NCBI RefSeq assembly: GCF_016405905.1
Contig: NZ_JAEFCB010000005.1
Span: 186,001 to 250,000, forward strand
Direction of reading: 5' to 3'
DNA: 64,000 nt
DNA from: Variovorax sp. IB41
Lineage (GTDB): Bacteria; Pseudomonadota; Gammaproteobacteria; Burkholderiales; Burkholderiaceae_C
Under the pieces are notes generated by a model that worked only from the letters and a program-made list of their open reading frames with translations, searched no databases and was not told the DNA's origin. This document shows positions 9,203 to 17,939 of the stretch, in pieces (the first letter of the stretch is position 1; the number at the start of each line of letters is the position of its first letter). The translations under genes and the position numbers were made by a program.

Positions 9203-10162
9203 TCAATGCCGGTGCGCCGGCACTGCGTAGCCCAGCGGTGCGAGCGCGGCCTGGATGCGCCCCATCTGTGCCGCGCTGACCAGCTGGCCCAGCAGCTTCT
9301 GGAAGCGCGGCTCCAGCGTGCCCGAGACGATGTACTGCCAGCGGTAGGCCTTGAGCACCGTCGCGTGCACCTGCTCTGCGCGTGCGCCGTCCTGCGCCAT
9401 GCCGCTCGCTGCCAGGAAATACGCCGCATCCGCCCGGGCCTGCGCCTGCAGTATTCCGTCGACGCCCGCGACCAGTGCGATCAGGTCGTCCACCGCCGCA
9501 TCGCGCTGTGCGTCGGAGGCCAGCTTGCCGTCTTCGCGCTCCCATTCCAGCTCGTCGATGATCGCGTGCTGCGACTCCTCGCGCCAATGGAAAAGGAACA
9601 CATCCTTGAACAGCGGCGACAGGTCCGTGGCCGCATCGATGCTCGCGCGGTAGTGCGCCTGCGAGAACAGCTCGATGTGGCAGGTCAGCGCAAGCACGGC
9701 CCAGGTGCACTTGCCCAGCACGAACGCCGCCACGTCGTTGGGCGACACGTCGAAGCGGTAGCCTGCCGGCATGTCGCGGCCCGCGAGCTGTTCGATGCGG
9801 CGAAAAAGCGCCTGGTGCTTGAGCTCCTCGTCGGTGAAGCGCACGATGGCTTCGAGGGCGGTCTGGTCGCCGAGCCAGTGGTCGCGGCTCACCTCCAGCA
9901 TCTTCGCGCCGATGAAGCGCTCGACCAAGCCGAACATGTTGGCGTAGGTGCGGCCCTGCACCTGGCTGAAGAAACGGTGCTCGGCCGGGGCCAGGAAAGG
10001 CAGCTCGTCGGCCAGCGAGAGGCCATCGGGCAGGAAGGTGTGCGCCAGGTCGAAAGTGCGGCCGCGGATCACGTCGCGGTCGATGTCCCAGCGGATGCGC
10101 TTGGAGGCCTCGATGGTCCGGGCGTAGCGGGAGACTTCGGCAGGGGCGGGGTGGGTTTGCAT
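9203..10162 (-). CDS. Ferritin-like diiron oxygenase
   Basis: 319 residues, mostly helical. Two EExxH motifs (DEELKHQALF near residue 112 and REESQHAIIDE near residue 202) together with upstream Glu residues give the 2-His/4-carboxylate diiron site of ferritin-like oxygenases. It resembles the AurF-type N-oxygenase/diiron oxygenase families, which oxidise amines or other small molecules with O2. The ATG at 10162 follows a reasonable spacer. It is divergent from a hydrolase-LuxR fusion gene (start 10320), which may control it. It lies tail-to-tail with the LysR gene, 21 bp apart. Substrate unknown. Confidence 0.75.
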   Translation of the reverse strand: MQTHPAPAEVSRYARTIEASKRIRWDIDRDVIRGRTFDLAHTFLPDGLSLADELPFLAPAEHRFFSQVQGRTYANMFGLVERFIGAKMLEVSRDHWLGDQTALEAIVRFTDEELKHQALFRRIEQLAGRDMPAGYRFDVSPNDVAAFVLGKCTWAVLALTCHIELFSQAHYRASIDAATDLSPLFKDVFLFHWREESQHAIIDELEWEREDGKLASDAQRDAAVDDLIALVAGVDGILQAQARADAAYFLAASGMAQDGARAEQVHATVLKAYRWQYIVSGTLEPRFQKLLGQLVSAAQMGRIQAALAPLGYAVPAHRH

Positions 10163-10319
10163 GGCAGTTCCTTTCGAGCGAGAGCCGTCGGGTCGACGTG
10201 ATCGAAGGATTCACCCGCGCGGGCGGCGGCGCATGGGGCGCCTGTCCCACGCCCGCGATAGGAAAAGATCGCTCACACACCCGCCTGGGACCGATGGCCC
10301 AGGCGCGAGACAATCGGCC

Positions 10320-11414
10320 ATGCCCGGTGTACAGCGTCCACCTTCGCTTCCGCGCCAGAGCCTGCGCTTTTGCACCGCGGCCGACGGCACCCGCATCGCG
10401 ATCGCGTCGATCGGCTCTGGCGCGCCGCTGGTGCGTTGCGCGCATTGGCTCAGCCACGTCGAGCACGACCTGCACAGCCCCGTGTGGCGGCCGTGGCTGG
10501 CCGAGCTCGCGCGCGATCACCAGTACATCCGCTACGACCAGCGCGGCTGCGGCCTGTCCGACAGCACGGTGACCGACTTCTCGCTCGACGCCTGGGTCGG
10601 CGACCTGGAGGCCGTGATCGACAGCCTGGGCCTGCGTCGCTTTCCGCTGATCGGGATGTCGCAAGGCGGCGCGGTGGCGATCGCCTACACGGTGCGCCAT
10701 CCCGACAAGGTATCGCACCTGGTGCTGCCCGGCGCCTACGCGCGCGGCGCGCTGCAGCGCGCCACCGGCAGCGCCGAGCGCCTGGAAGCCGAGACCCTGG
10801 TCAACCTGATCCGGCTGGGCTGGGGGCGCGACAACGCCGCCTTTCGCCAGGTGTTCACCAACCAGTTCATCCCCGGCGGAACGCCCACGCAGCACCAGTG
10901 GTGGAACGAGCTGGAGCGCCTGACCGCCAGCCCCGAGAACGCCGCGCGCACGCTCGAGGCGTTCCACCGCATCGACGTGACCGAGCTCGCGCGCCAGTTG
11001 CGCGTGCCTACGCTGGTGCTGCATGCCCGCGGCGATGCGCGCGTGCCGTTCGACGAAGGGCTGCGGCTGGCGGCGCTCATCCCGGGGGCACGCTTCGTGC
11101 CCCTGGACAGTGACAACCACGTGCTGCTCGACACCGAACCGGCGTGGGCCACCTTCCTGGCTGAACTTCGTGCCTTTCTGGGCACCCACCCGGCCGATGC
11201 CGAGGCTGGCGAGAGCGTCGGCGATGCAGCGCTGACCCGGGCCGAAAGCGAGGTATTGCGCCTCGTGGCCACGGGCCTGGACAACCATGCCATTGCCCGG
11301 CACTTGCACAAGAGCGAGAAGACGGTGCGCAACCAGTTGTCGAGCATCCTCGACAAGCTGGGTGTGCATACCCGCGCCGAAGCGATCGTCTGGGCCCGCG
11401 ACCGGCCGATGTGA
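10320..11414 (+). CDS. Alpha/beta hydrolase fused to a LuxR-type DNA-binding domain
   Basis: 364 residues. Residues about 20-280 form an alpha/beta hydrolase: RYDQRGCGLSD, nucleophile elbow GMSQGG, acid in HARGDARVPF and catalytic His in DSDNHVLLD, so the triad is complete. Residues about 300-360 are a LuxR/FixJ helix-turn-helix (LTRAESEVLRLVATGLDNHA, KTVRNQLSSILDKLGV). The enzyme half may act as the sensor by binding or cleaving a ligand. The ATG at 10320 is chosen because upstream residues are Arg-rich and dispensable. It is divergent from the diiron oxygenase gene, the most likely target. Confidence 0.85.
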   Translation: MPGVQRPPSLPRQSLRFCTAADGTRIAIASIGSGAPLVRCAHWLSHVEHDLHSPVWRPWLAELARDHQYIRYDQRGCGLSDSTVTDFSLDAWVGDLEAVIDSLGLRRFPLIGMSQGGAVAIAYTVRHPDKVSHLVLPGAYARGALQRATGSAERLEAETLVNLIRLGWGRDNAAFRQVFTNQFIPGGTPTQHQWWNELERLTASPENAARTLEAFHRIDVTELARQLRVPTLVLHARGDARVPFDEGLRLAALIPGARFVPLDSDNHVLLDTEPAWATFLAELRAFLGTHPADAEAGESVGDAALTRAESEVLRLVATGLDNHAIARHLHKSEKTVRNQLSSILDKLGVHTRAEAIVWARDRPM

Positions 11415-11602
11415 CCCCATCAGGTGATTCGAGCCACCACAAAAATCGTGAAATAAGTCTCAAAATTCAAGAATTGCCCGGCTCGATGTAGTCCATTGGT
11501 ATTGGTCTTGCGTACTTAAGGCTCGGCTTCGGTTTCGAAGCGCACGCGCCTCATGAGGGCGCCAACCCAAGGGAACACTGTCAAAAAGACGGTCAAAGAC
11601 CA

Positions 11603-11857
11603 ATGACGCACGAAGATCAAATACGGGCCGCCGAGGCCGCCGGACGGCTCGGTGACATCGATGTCCTGGACACGCAGATATCCGGCATCTGCTCGATGCT
11701 CCACGCCCTCTACATGGCGCATCCGGCACCCGAACAAGTCCGCCAGCAGTTCGATGGGCTTCTTTCCAAACTGCTCAACTCGCCCTACGTGGCGGACGAA
11801 CCCGATCGCGCGCTCGTCCTGCAAGCAACGGCTGCCGCGCTGTTGAGGAATAGCTAG
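11603..11857 (+). CDS. Small hypothetical protein, helical, 84 residues
   Basis: Begins MTHEDQIRAAEAAGRLGDID and is predicted mainly helical, with no signal peptide or membrane segment. I do not recognise a family. It stands alone after a 188-bp AT-richer spacer and is convergent with the AraC gene. No strong Shine-Dalgarno is visible, which lowers confidence, but codon use and composition look genuine. Confidence 0.55.
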   Translation: MTHEDQIRAAEAAGRLGDIDVLDTQISGICSMLHALYMAHPAPEQVRQQFDGLLSKLLNSPYVADEPDRALVLQATAAALLRNS

Positions 11858-11896
11858 GAGCGAAAGCCCAGTCGGCCTGTTCGAAAGGGATCACTC

Positions 11897-12910
11897 TCAG
11901 GCTGGCGCATCCACCGTCTTCTGCTGCATGCGCCGCCACGCCGCTGGCGGCAGGCCGGTCGCCCGCTTGAAGGCACGCGCGAACGCCGCCTCCGACTCGT
12001 AGCCCACTTCCAGCGCCACCGCGGCCACGGGCGAATGGCTTTCGCGCAGCAGGCGGGCGCCGCATTGCATGCGCCAGTTCGTGAGGTACTGCATGGGCGC
12101 CAAGTGGGTCAGCGCCACGAAACGTTCATGCAGCGCGGAGCGCGACAGGCCCACCTGCCGTCCCAGGTCCTCCACCGTCCAGTGCGCGGACGGGTCGCCG
12201 TGCATCAGCCCGATCGCACGCCCGATCTGCCGGTCGCGCAGCGCACCGAGCCAGCCCTGCGCCTCCTCTGGCAACGACTCCAGATAGCGCCGCGCGCCAT
12301 CGACGAAAACCATCTCGCTGATGCGTTGCAGCAGCGCCGCGCCGCCCGCGCGCGCGTCCACGGATTCGGAGGCCGCATGCGCCAGCATCGGCGCCACCCA
12401 GGCGCCCACGCCCTCGGCGCGCAGGTGCAGCAGCCGGGGCAGGGCGTCGATCAGCGGATTGAACGGCCGCAGGTCGCAGGCGATGAAGCCGCACACGATG
12501 ACGGTGCTGGCCTCCTCGGGCGGCAGCAACCCCAGCTCGACCATGTTCCCGCGGTAGGTCACCGGCAGCGGCCGGTCGTCCTTGCGCATCTGGAACAGCC
12601 ACTCGCCGCCGGCCTCCGGCTTGAGGCCCGGCGCGCTGGAGACCACGTGCGCGTCGCCGTGGGGCAGCATGACGATGTCGCCGGCAGCCAGCCGCAGCGG
12701 CGGCTCGCCGTGCACCGCGATCCAGCCCTCGCCCTTGACGAACAGGTGGTACTCGATGACGTGCTCGGCCCCCGGCATCACGGCCGGCGCGAGCTCGCGC
12801 GAATCCGGCGCCATGGCGGCCCACTGGTCGCGGCAGCTGACGTGGAAAAACACCGAACCCCGCAGCCGCACGCTGCGCAGCACGTCGGACAGCGGATCGA
12901 TCGCTGTCAT
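11897..12910 (-). CDS. AraC-family regulator with cupin sensor domain
   Basis: 337 residues. The N-terminal part (about 1-190) is a cupin-like AraC ligand-binding domain (HVSCRDQW, IEYHLFVKGEGWI, LAAGDIVMLPHGDAHV), as in the AraC_binding/cupin_6 families. The C-terminal double helix-turn-helix (about 230-330) has WTVEDLGRQVGLSRSALHER and VGYESEAAFARAFKRATGLP. It is divergent from a SAM-dependent methyltransferase gene across 144 bp, so it probably controls that gene. No operator could be identified by eye. Confidence 0.88.
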   Translation of the reverse strand: MTAIDPLSDVLRSVRLRGSVFFHVSCRDQWAAMAPDSRELAPAVMPGAEHVIEYHLFVKGEGWIAVHGEPPLRLAAGDIVMLPHGDAHVVSSAPGLKPEAGGEWLFQMRKDDRPLPVTYRGNMVELGLLPPEEASTVIVCGFIACDLRPFNPLIDALPRLLHLRAEGVGAWVAPMLAHAASESVDARAGGAALLQRISEMVFVDGARRYLESLPEEAQGWLGALRDRQIGRAIGLMHGDPSAHWTVEDLGRQVGLSRSALHERFVALTHLAPMQYLTNWRMQCGARLLRESHSPVAAVALEVGYESEAAFARAFKRATGLPPAAWRRMQQKTVDAPA

Positions 12911-13054
12911 GGGCCCGCCGCGCCCCTATCGGCGGACGCACGGGCAAACCGGCGCGACAACGGGTGAAGTGCCCGAGGGCGCCGGCGGGAATCATCGGCA
13001 TACCGACTGCGGCTGCAGCGGCATTCAACGTCCACCTCGAAGGAATTCATCATC

Positions 13055-13915
13055 ATGTCCACCATGACCGCTCCCTCGTCCACCCCCGCCGCTGTTGCGG
13101 CTCCTGCGGCTGTCCCGGACTATGCCGCCATCAAGCAGCGCCAGCAAGCCACCTGGGCCAGCGGGGACTACACCGTCGTGGGCACCACGCTGCAGATCGT
13201 GGGCGAGACCCTGGCCGAGGCGGCCGATGTGCGCGCCGACGAACGCGTGCTCGACGTGGCGGCCGGCAACGGCAATGCGACGCTGGCCGCCGCGCGCCGC
13301 TTCGCCCGGGTGACCTCCACCGACTACGTGCAGGCGCTGCTGGACAAGGGGCGCGCCCGCGCCGCCGCCGAAGGGCTGGACGTCACCTTCGAGATCGCCG
13401 ACGCCGAGGCGTTGCCCTATGCGGACGCCACCTTCGACGTCGTGCTCTCGACCTTCGGCGTCATGTTCGCGCCCGACCATGCGAGCGCCGCACGCGAAAT
13501 GCTGCGCGTGGTGCGCTCCGGCGGGCGCATCGCGCTGGCCAACTGGACCCCGGAGGGCTTCATCGGCCGCCTCTTCAAGATCATCGGCACCCACGTGGCA
13601 CCGCCCGCGGGCGTGCGCTCGCCCGCGCTCTGGGGCTCCGAGCCGCACCTGGTCGCGTTGTTCGGACCGCGCGCCCGCGACCTGCACGTCGCGCACCGGA
13701 AGTTTCACTTCCGCTACCGCTCGGCCGCGCACTTCGTGCAGGTCTTCCGCGAGTTCTACGGGCCGACGCACAAGGCCTTCGGCGCGCTGGATGCGGCGGG
13801 GCAGGCGGCGCTGCAGCGGGACATCACTGCGTTGCTCGATGAACTGGACATCGGCGGCGGGCGCGGCCTGGTGGTGCCCAGCGAATACGCGGAGGCCGTG
13901 ATCACCGTGGCGTGA
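13055..13915 (+). CDS. Class I SAM-dependent methyltransferase
   Basis: 286 residues with a Rossmann-like fold. Motif I is VLDVAAGNGNATLAAA (about residues 65-80). Motif II/III elements are DVTFEIADAEALPY and TFDVVLSTFGVMFAP, and LRVVRSGGRIALANW is the usual post-motif strand of the Methyltransf_11/UbiE-like group. The methyl acceptor is unknown; small-molecule targets are usual for this group. An unrelated 27-residue Ala-rich N terminus precedes the domain. The divergent AraC gene is its likely regulator. Confidence 0.85.
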   Translation: MSTMTAPSSTPAAVAAPAAVPDYAAIKQRQQATWASGDYTVVGTTLQIVGETLAEAADVRADERVLDVAAGNGNATLAAARRFARVTSTDYVQALLDKGRARAAAEGLDVTFEIADAEALPYADATFDVVLSTFGVMFAPDHASAAREMLRVVRSGGRIALANWTPEGFIGRLFKIIGTHVAPPAGVRSPALWGSEPHLVALFGPRARDLHVAHRKFHFRYRSAAHFVQVFREFYGPTHKAFGALDAAGQAALQRDITALLDELDIGGGRGLVVPSEYAEAVITVA

Positions 13916-13960
13916 AGGCTTACCTCAAGGCGCCAGTACCCGGAGTCGACGATCTGTTCT
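13913..13960 (+). pseudogene. Fragment of an FG-GAP lipoprotein gene
   Basis: Immediately after the methyltransferase stop, the plus strand encodes KAYLKAPVPGVDDLF. This matches RAYLKAPVPRIDDLF inside the lipoprotein at 2197-2241; at DNA level about 33 of 39 aligned bases agree by eye. No start, signal peptide or remaining blades are present, so this is a relic of a homologous gene left by deletion or recombination. Confidence 0.6.
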
Positions 13961-14000
13961 GTCGCCACGACGAACGATTGCGGCGCGTACGCACGCCAGC

Positions 14001-14486
14001 CTACTTCTTGCGCCCCTGCTTGCTGAACCCTTCATGGTCGGTGTGCGAGACCTTCTCGCCCACCGAGCACTGGCTGCTGAACGTGATCTTCTGCGAGTCG
14101 CCGAAGTAGGTGGCGTACAGGTGCCACAGCTGGCCGTCCAGGCCGAAGGTGATGTGCAGCTGGTAGTTGGAGCCCCCGCGCCGGCCGGCCGTGCCAGGTT
14201 TCTCGACCCACTGGTGCAGGCCCTTGATGACGATCACGTCGCGCGAATCCGAATTCACATAGTCGCCCAACTTGCTCGCGCCGGGGCCGCCCGGGTAGCA
14301 GTTCTGCGCGCCGGGGCGCGCGAACAGCTCCTTCATCTTGGCTTCGTTGTTGTAGTCGTCGATCAGCAGCCTGTCGTAGCTGCGGCCGGGGTTCAGGCCC
14401 AGCAGCGCGGTGTTGTTCCAGCCCCTGTGGCTGGTGTAGTTGCGGTAGAGCAAGTTCGTTCCATCGTGGAAAGTCACGGACATCAC
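14001..14486 (-). CDS. Hypothetical protein, 161 residues
   Basis: Starts MMSVTFHDGTNLLYRNYTSH and contains many aromatic and polar residues (GLNPGRSYDRLLIDDYNN, YQLHITFGLDGQLWHLYATY), suggesting a beta-rich globular protein. No signal peptide, membrane segment or known catalytic motif is seen, and I do not recognise the family. It ends in a basic tail (KQGRKK). It is on the same strand as the dioxygenase-like gene 130 bp upstream. Confidence 0.65.
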   Translation of the reverse strand: MMSVTFHDGTNLLYRNYTSHRGWNNTALLGLNPGRSYDRLLIDDYNNEAKMKELFARPGAQNCYPGGPGASKLGDYVNSDSRDVIVIKGLHQWVEKPGTAGRRGGSNYQLHITFGLDGQLWHLYATYFGDSQKITFSSQCSVGEKVSHTDHEGFSKQGRKK

Positions 14487-14616
14487 GGCACTCCAGAGAA
14501 CCCGAAGGGGTGGATTCTTATCGTGTTCTTTTGGCGGATGAAGTCGACCGAACGGCCTATCTCCACCGGCTTGCAGGCCCGCCGCGCCGGCCGCGCCGCA
14601 CGCGTCGGCAACGCGT

Positions 14617-15321
14617 TCAGGTGTTGAAGAAGCAGCGCGCCGTGGCCATCATCCGCACGTTCTTCGTCGCGTTGACCGATGGCGTGTGCAATAGGCGAAG
14701 GTCCATCAGGAACACGTCGCCCGCGCGGCCTGACATCTCGACGATGCCGATGCCCAGCTGCGCAAGATCGCGCGCCATGTCTTCGTTTGTTGCCTTCAAC
14801 ACCTCCCGGAGCCGGGAGGCCGAAGGCCGCCCCGGCATGTCGACGCGATGCGATCCGGCCAGCGCCAATGTCGCGCCGCCACCGGGCGCCACGTCGTCGA
14901 TCAGGAAGAAGGCCTGCACGCCCGGCAACGGGCCCTGCGGCCTCGCCGCGATGTCCACATGCCAGTTCAATCCCTCGAGCGTCCAGGTGCCTTGATGGGG
15001 CGGGGACAGCAGCAGCTGCGTGTCCTGGATGCCCGTCGGCGCGCGCCCGCCCAGCTGGGCGACGCGCTCGATGAGGCTCGGCGTCACCAGCGCCGCATGC
15101 AAGCCCGGCACCTTCACCAGCGCGGAGAGCTTTCCGATCTGCTGGAAGACAGGCAGCTTTTGCAGCGAACCCAACGGGCTCTTTCCGCCGGGCAATGCCT
15201 TCAGCCGCTTGAGCTCGTCGAGCAGCTTCTGCCGGATGCCCGCGACCTGCTTCTTCGGATGGAAGCCTTCCAGCCGCAGGTACCCTTGGTCAACGAAGAG
15301 GTCGGTTGGCGATGCGTTCAT
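14617..15321 (-). CDS. Phytanoyl-CoA dioxygenase (PhyH)-family protein
   Basis: 234 residues. Fe(II)/2-oxoglutarate oxygenase features are in order: FVDQGYLRLEGF at the N terminus, the metal HxD in LNWHVDIAA, PGGGATLALAGSHR typical of the PhyH core, and the distal metal His in LLHTPSVNAT followed by an Arg (VRMMATARCFF) that would bind 2-oxoglutarate. Such enzymes hydroxylate small molecules in the cytoplasm; the substrate is not known. The start at 15321 gives the normal N terminus. Confidence 0.8.
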   Translation of the reverse strand: MNASPTDLFVDQGYLRLEGFHPKKQVAGIRQKLLDELKRLKALPGGKSPLGSLQKLPVFQQIGKLSALVKVPGLHAALVTPSLIERVAQLGGRAPTGIQDTQLLLSPPHQGTWTLEGLNWHVDIAARPQGPLPGVQAFFLIDDVAPGGGATLALAGSHRVDMPGRPSASRLREVLKATNEDMARDLAQLGIGIVEMSGRAGDVFLMDLRLLHTPSVNATKNVRMMATARCFFNT

Positions 15322-15471
15322 TCATTGCTTGAAGCTGCAGCGGTTCGCCCATAAAGTCGAGCCGCATGGAGATGAGGATACGGGCGTCGAACAACAGCCG
15401 TCGAGCCCGGTTCGCGAAGTTTGGCATGCAGAATGCGAGCGATCGAGCCGCGAATATCTGGAGGAAAAAAG

Positions 15472-15816
15472 ATGTCGAGAGCCTGGTGCAGAACCATGGT
15501 GGTGGCGACGACGAGCGTCATCATCATGAGCGCAGCCGCAGCGCAAACCAACGAGCCGCCCCCGGTATTCACCCGCGCGCGCCTCGCGTCTTCGTTCGAC
15601 GAGCCCGGCGGAAAGCACTACGTGCGATTGAAGCTGCTGCCCAGGTCCAAGATGCCCTTCACGACGCAGACCTTCAGGCTGCCCGACCGCTCGCTGCTGG
15701 CCGATATTCCTGAGGGCACCTGGGTCAAGTTCACCTCCAGGCACATCGACGGTGAGAACACCGTGACGTCGATCCACACCGTCGCGGAGTGCCAGCGCTT
15801 TCAGCCGTGCGACTGA
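15472..15816 (+). CDS. Secreted CusF-like (copper-binding family) protein with degenerate ligands
   Basis: 114 residues preceded by an excellent ribosome site (GGAGG). A signal peptide (TMVVATTSVIIMSAAAAQ) predicts periplasmic export. The mature part (RLKLLPRSKMPFTTQTF, then LPDRSLLADIPEGTWVKFTS) follows the OB-fold pattern of CusF/CopK-type copper proteins, where WPAMTMxF would carry the metal ligands. Here the Trp and both Met positions appear changed, so copper binding is doubtful. Two C-terminal Cys (ECQRFQPC) could form a disulfide. No Cus efflux genes are adjacent. Family assignment is from memory of the pattern. Confidence 0.6.
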   Translation: MSRAWCRTMVVATTSVIIMSAAAAQTNEPPPVFTRARLASSFDEPGGKHYVRLKLLPRSKMPFTTQTFRLPDRSLLADIPEGTWVKFTSRHIDGENTVTSIHTVAECQRFQPCD

Positions 15817-15850
15817 AGTCGGCCACGAGCCGCCACTCACCGCACATTCC
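15815..15850 (+). repeat. Intergenic GTCGGCCA-type repeat, first copy
   Basis: AAGTCGGCCACGAGCCGCCA followed by CTCACCGCACATTCC resembles the copies at 20806, 21489 and 22771. It lies in the 42-bp gap before the first gene of the small-gene array. Confidence 0.5.
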
Positions 15851-15858
15851 AATTCAGC

Positions 15859-16506
15859 ATGCAAAAGAAACTCAGCAAACTCGCAACAGAATCCGCCGAT
15901 AAGGGCCGTTGGGCCCTGGCCGCAGCGGCCACACGCGCTTCAGTCAGCGACACCGTCGACGACCATATCAACGTGCTCGGCGCCATGCACGAAGTCGGCC
16001 TCTTGAAGAACAGCCTCGCGCCATTTGCCAAGGTCTGGCGCGACAACGCATCGGCTTTTGCCGCCGCCTGCGCAACGCGGCTCGACCAAGGAGATGCGGA
16101 CTACTGGGCGCTTGCCGCGCTGCTCGGCATGAAGATTTCTGACGTCGTGCCCGCGTTCATCGGCATGGGCTTCGAACTGCAGGCCATCACGCACGTTCCG
16201 GCATTCAAGGACCCCGAGCTGCACGTCGCAACGCTCGCCCGTCGCCAGGCCGGCAGCCCCGAAGTGCTGACGGCACCCATCGACCTGGGCTGGAACACGA
16301 AGACAGGCGAGTTGTTGGACGTGAGCCGCTGGCGAGCGGTCATTCTGGATGAATACACACGAGAGGCACCGCAATTGAGCGGCAGCGGGTTTGGCAGTTA
16401 CTACATGCGCGCCAAGCTGCCGTTCGGTTGCTGGCGTGTGCTGCACGACAAGTTTTCGCTGAACGCGGATGCCGCGGTCGTGCCTGATTCAACGCTCTGG
16501 AAATGA
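15859..16506 (+). CDS. Hypothetical protein, 215 residues, first of a small-gene array
   Basis: Begins MQKKLSKLATESADKGRWAL. The N-terminal half is helical and Ala-rich (HINVLGAMHEVGLLKNSLAP); the C-terminal half is more beta-like (APIDLGWNTKTGELLDVSRW). No signal peptide or enzyme motif. I do not recognise it. It heads a run of small same-strand genes that continues for 8 kb, with 21 bp to the next gene, so an operon start or an orphan immunity-type gene is plausible. Confidence 0.65.
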   Translation: MQKKLSKLATESADKGRWALAAAATRASVSDTVDDHINVLGAMHEVGLLKNSLAPFAKVWRDNASAFAAACATRLDQGDADYWALAALLGMKISDVVPAFIGMGFELQAITHVPAFKDPELHVATLARRQAGSPEVLTAPIDLGWNTKTGELLDVSRWRAVILDEYTREAPQLSGSGFGSYYMRAKLPFGCWRVLHDKFSLNADAAVVPDSTLWK

Positions 16507-16527
16507 ATGGACGAAAGGCAGTGACGC

Positions 16528-16815
16528 ATGTCTCGAATGAGCCTCTACACATTCGTACTTGAATTTGAAGGTGGGACCTATGTGTCCCAAGCGGAGGCCG
16601 TGTCGGTCGAACTGGCACCATCTGCATGGGCAGAGGGCATTGCGCCTGGGACGATTCGAGGAATGGCCGACGCTTCTGTTCGAGAATTGCGTGAGGCAAT
16701 TGCAGAGGAAGTGCCGGTGCAACTCGACGGGCTGCAAGAGGTGTGGTGTATCAGCACGCTCGTTCGCGGCCGAATGGCCCTTGTTCATTTCGTGTCGACC
16801 GCGCGAAAATTTTGA
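16528..16815 (+). CDS. Hypothetical protein, 95 residues
   Basis: Starts MSRMSLYTFVLEFEGGTYVS and consists of alternating strands and one amphipathic helix (ADASVRELREAIAEEV). There is no signal peptide. The 21-bp spacer before it and the 9-bp spacer after it suggest co-transcription with both neighbours. Size, acidity and setting are those of a cytosolic immunity-like protein, but I cannot name a family. Confidence 0.65.
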   Translation: MSRMSLYTFVLEFEGGTYVSQAEAVSVELAPSAWAEGIAPGTIRGMADASVRELREAIAEEVPVQLDGLQEVWCISTLVRGRMALVHFVSTARKF

Positions 16816-16824
16816 CTGCGATCG

Positions 16825-17310
16825 ATGCGTGATTCAACTTCGGCTTCTGCGGCGAATTTCTTCTTCGTTTCGCGAGGATTTCTGAGTGCGTTGGCTCTCT
16901 GTGCGGTCAGTCTTGGTGCAAGTTCTCAGAACACTGTTGCGGCGAAGAATTGTGATCTGTCGGCGCCGCCTCGCGCAGCTGCGGTCAACTCAATCCATGG
17001 CCAGTTCATCTTCATCTACCCCCGGGAAATTGAGAAGGAATACAGCGGCTGCAGAACCGTGTGGACTCACCTCAATGCTGTGCTTGCACAGACGAGGTTC
17101 AGCCGCGGGCAATTGAACTCCGTCGAGTTATTCGAGCCTGGGAGTGGCAAGGTGGCCATCAGCTGCACCTATGCCAACGGAGCTCTTAGAACGCGAAATG
17201 CCGATTGCCCCGCATATGAAGATGCGAGACAGGGCTTCAGAACGATGCCTGTCGACGTAGAGCTAAGTGTCCTGCCCGTGCCACCCGAGCAGGACCCCCG
17301 CCGCGACTAG
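16825..17310 (+). CDS. Secreted hypothetical protein, 161 residues
   Basis: An N-terminal signal peptide is clear: a hydrophobic stretch (FLSALALCAVSLGASSQ) after a short polar leader. The mature part contains four Cys (KNCDLS, SGCRTV, ISCTYAN, NADCPAYE) suited to two disulfides in the periplasm. No known domain is recognised. It begins 9 bp after the previous stop. Confidence 0.65.
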   Translation: MRDSTSASAANFFFVSRGFLSALALCAVSLGASSQNTVAAKNCDLSAPPRAAAVNSIHGQFIFIYPREIEKEYSGCRTVWTHLNAVLAQTRFSRGQLNSVELFEPGSGKVAISCTYANGALRTRNADCPAYEDARQGFRTMPVDVELSVLPVPPEQDPRRD

Positions 17311-17372
17311 ACGACCCGGGCGGCCCACTTCCTCCAGCGATCCAGATCAGCAAACAGCATGAGAGCGTCAAC

Positions 17373-17855
17373 ATGACAAGCGCCGAAGAACCTCTGAGCC
17401 GGAGCGATGACTCGATCCTTGGCGAACTTTCCTGGAATGAATCCGCTTGGGTTGGCACCGTCGAACTCGGCGCGCATCGCGTTCGCCTTGTCATCGATCT
17501 GGATGAAGAGAACCCCGTCCGCGCGCAGCAGGCCGAATCCATCGAGTACGCCAAGGCGCTGCTTGCCAAAGTGCTGAAGAACGAGGCGAGCCTCAGACTG
17601 CAGTGTGCGCAGGAGATTGCAGAGGCCGCAGGCTCCCAGGCCTCGGAGGAGGACCGGCACAGGTATCTGGCCGAGGTGCCGTCGGCTGCGGCCTCCATGG
17701 CGCCGCAAGTGCTTTGCATCGAGTTTCCCGAGGGTGGTCATCTGGGGTACCGGGACGCGAGCGAGAAGTTCTACGGCAATTCGATTGTCGTGATTCGCTT
17801 TGACAGCAAGGGCCAGTATGAAGAAGCCGAAGTCGAACTCCCGGACCACGAATAG
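17373..17855 (+). CDS. Hypothetical protein, DUF2262/DUF6985-like, 160 residues
   Basis: The N-terminal region LGELSWNESAWVGTVELGAH followed by VRLVIDLDEENP is the pattern I associate with DUF2262/DUF6985-type cytosolic proteins, often found as orphan immunity-like genes. A central helix (EYAKALLAKVLKNEASLRLQ) and a C-terminal beta segment (HLGYRDASEKFYGNSIVV) follow. Acidic, with no signal peptide or membrane segment. The family assignment is tentative. Confidence 0.6.
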   Translation: MTSAEEPLSRSDDSILGELSWNESAWVGTVELGAHRVRLVIDLDEENPVRAQQAESIEYAKALLAKVLKNEASLRLQCAQEIAEAAGSQASEEDRHRYLAEVPSAAASMAPQVLCIEFPEGGHLGYRDASEKFYGNSIVVIRFDSKGQYEEAEVELPDHE

Positions 17856-17939
17856 GCTCTTTGGGCGGAGAGTGCGCTCGGTGTCTCTTCGGAGGCATTT
17901 CGCAGAAACCCGGGCATCGGGTACGTTCGGATCAAACAC

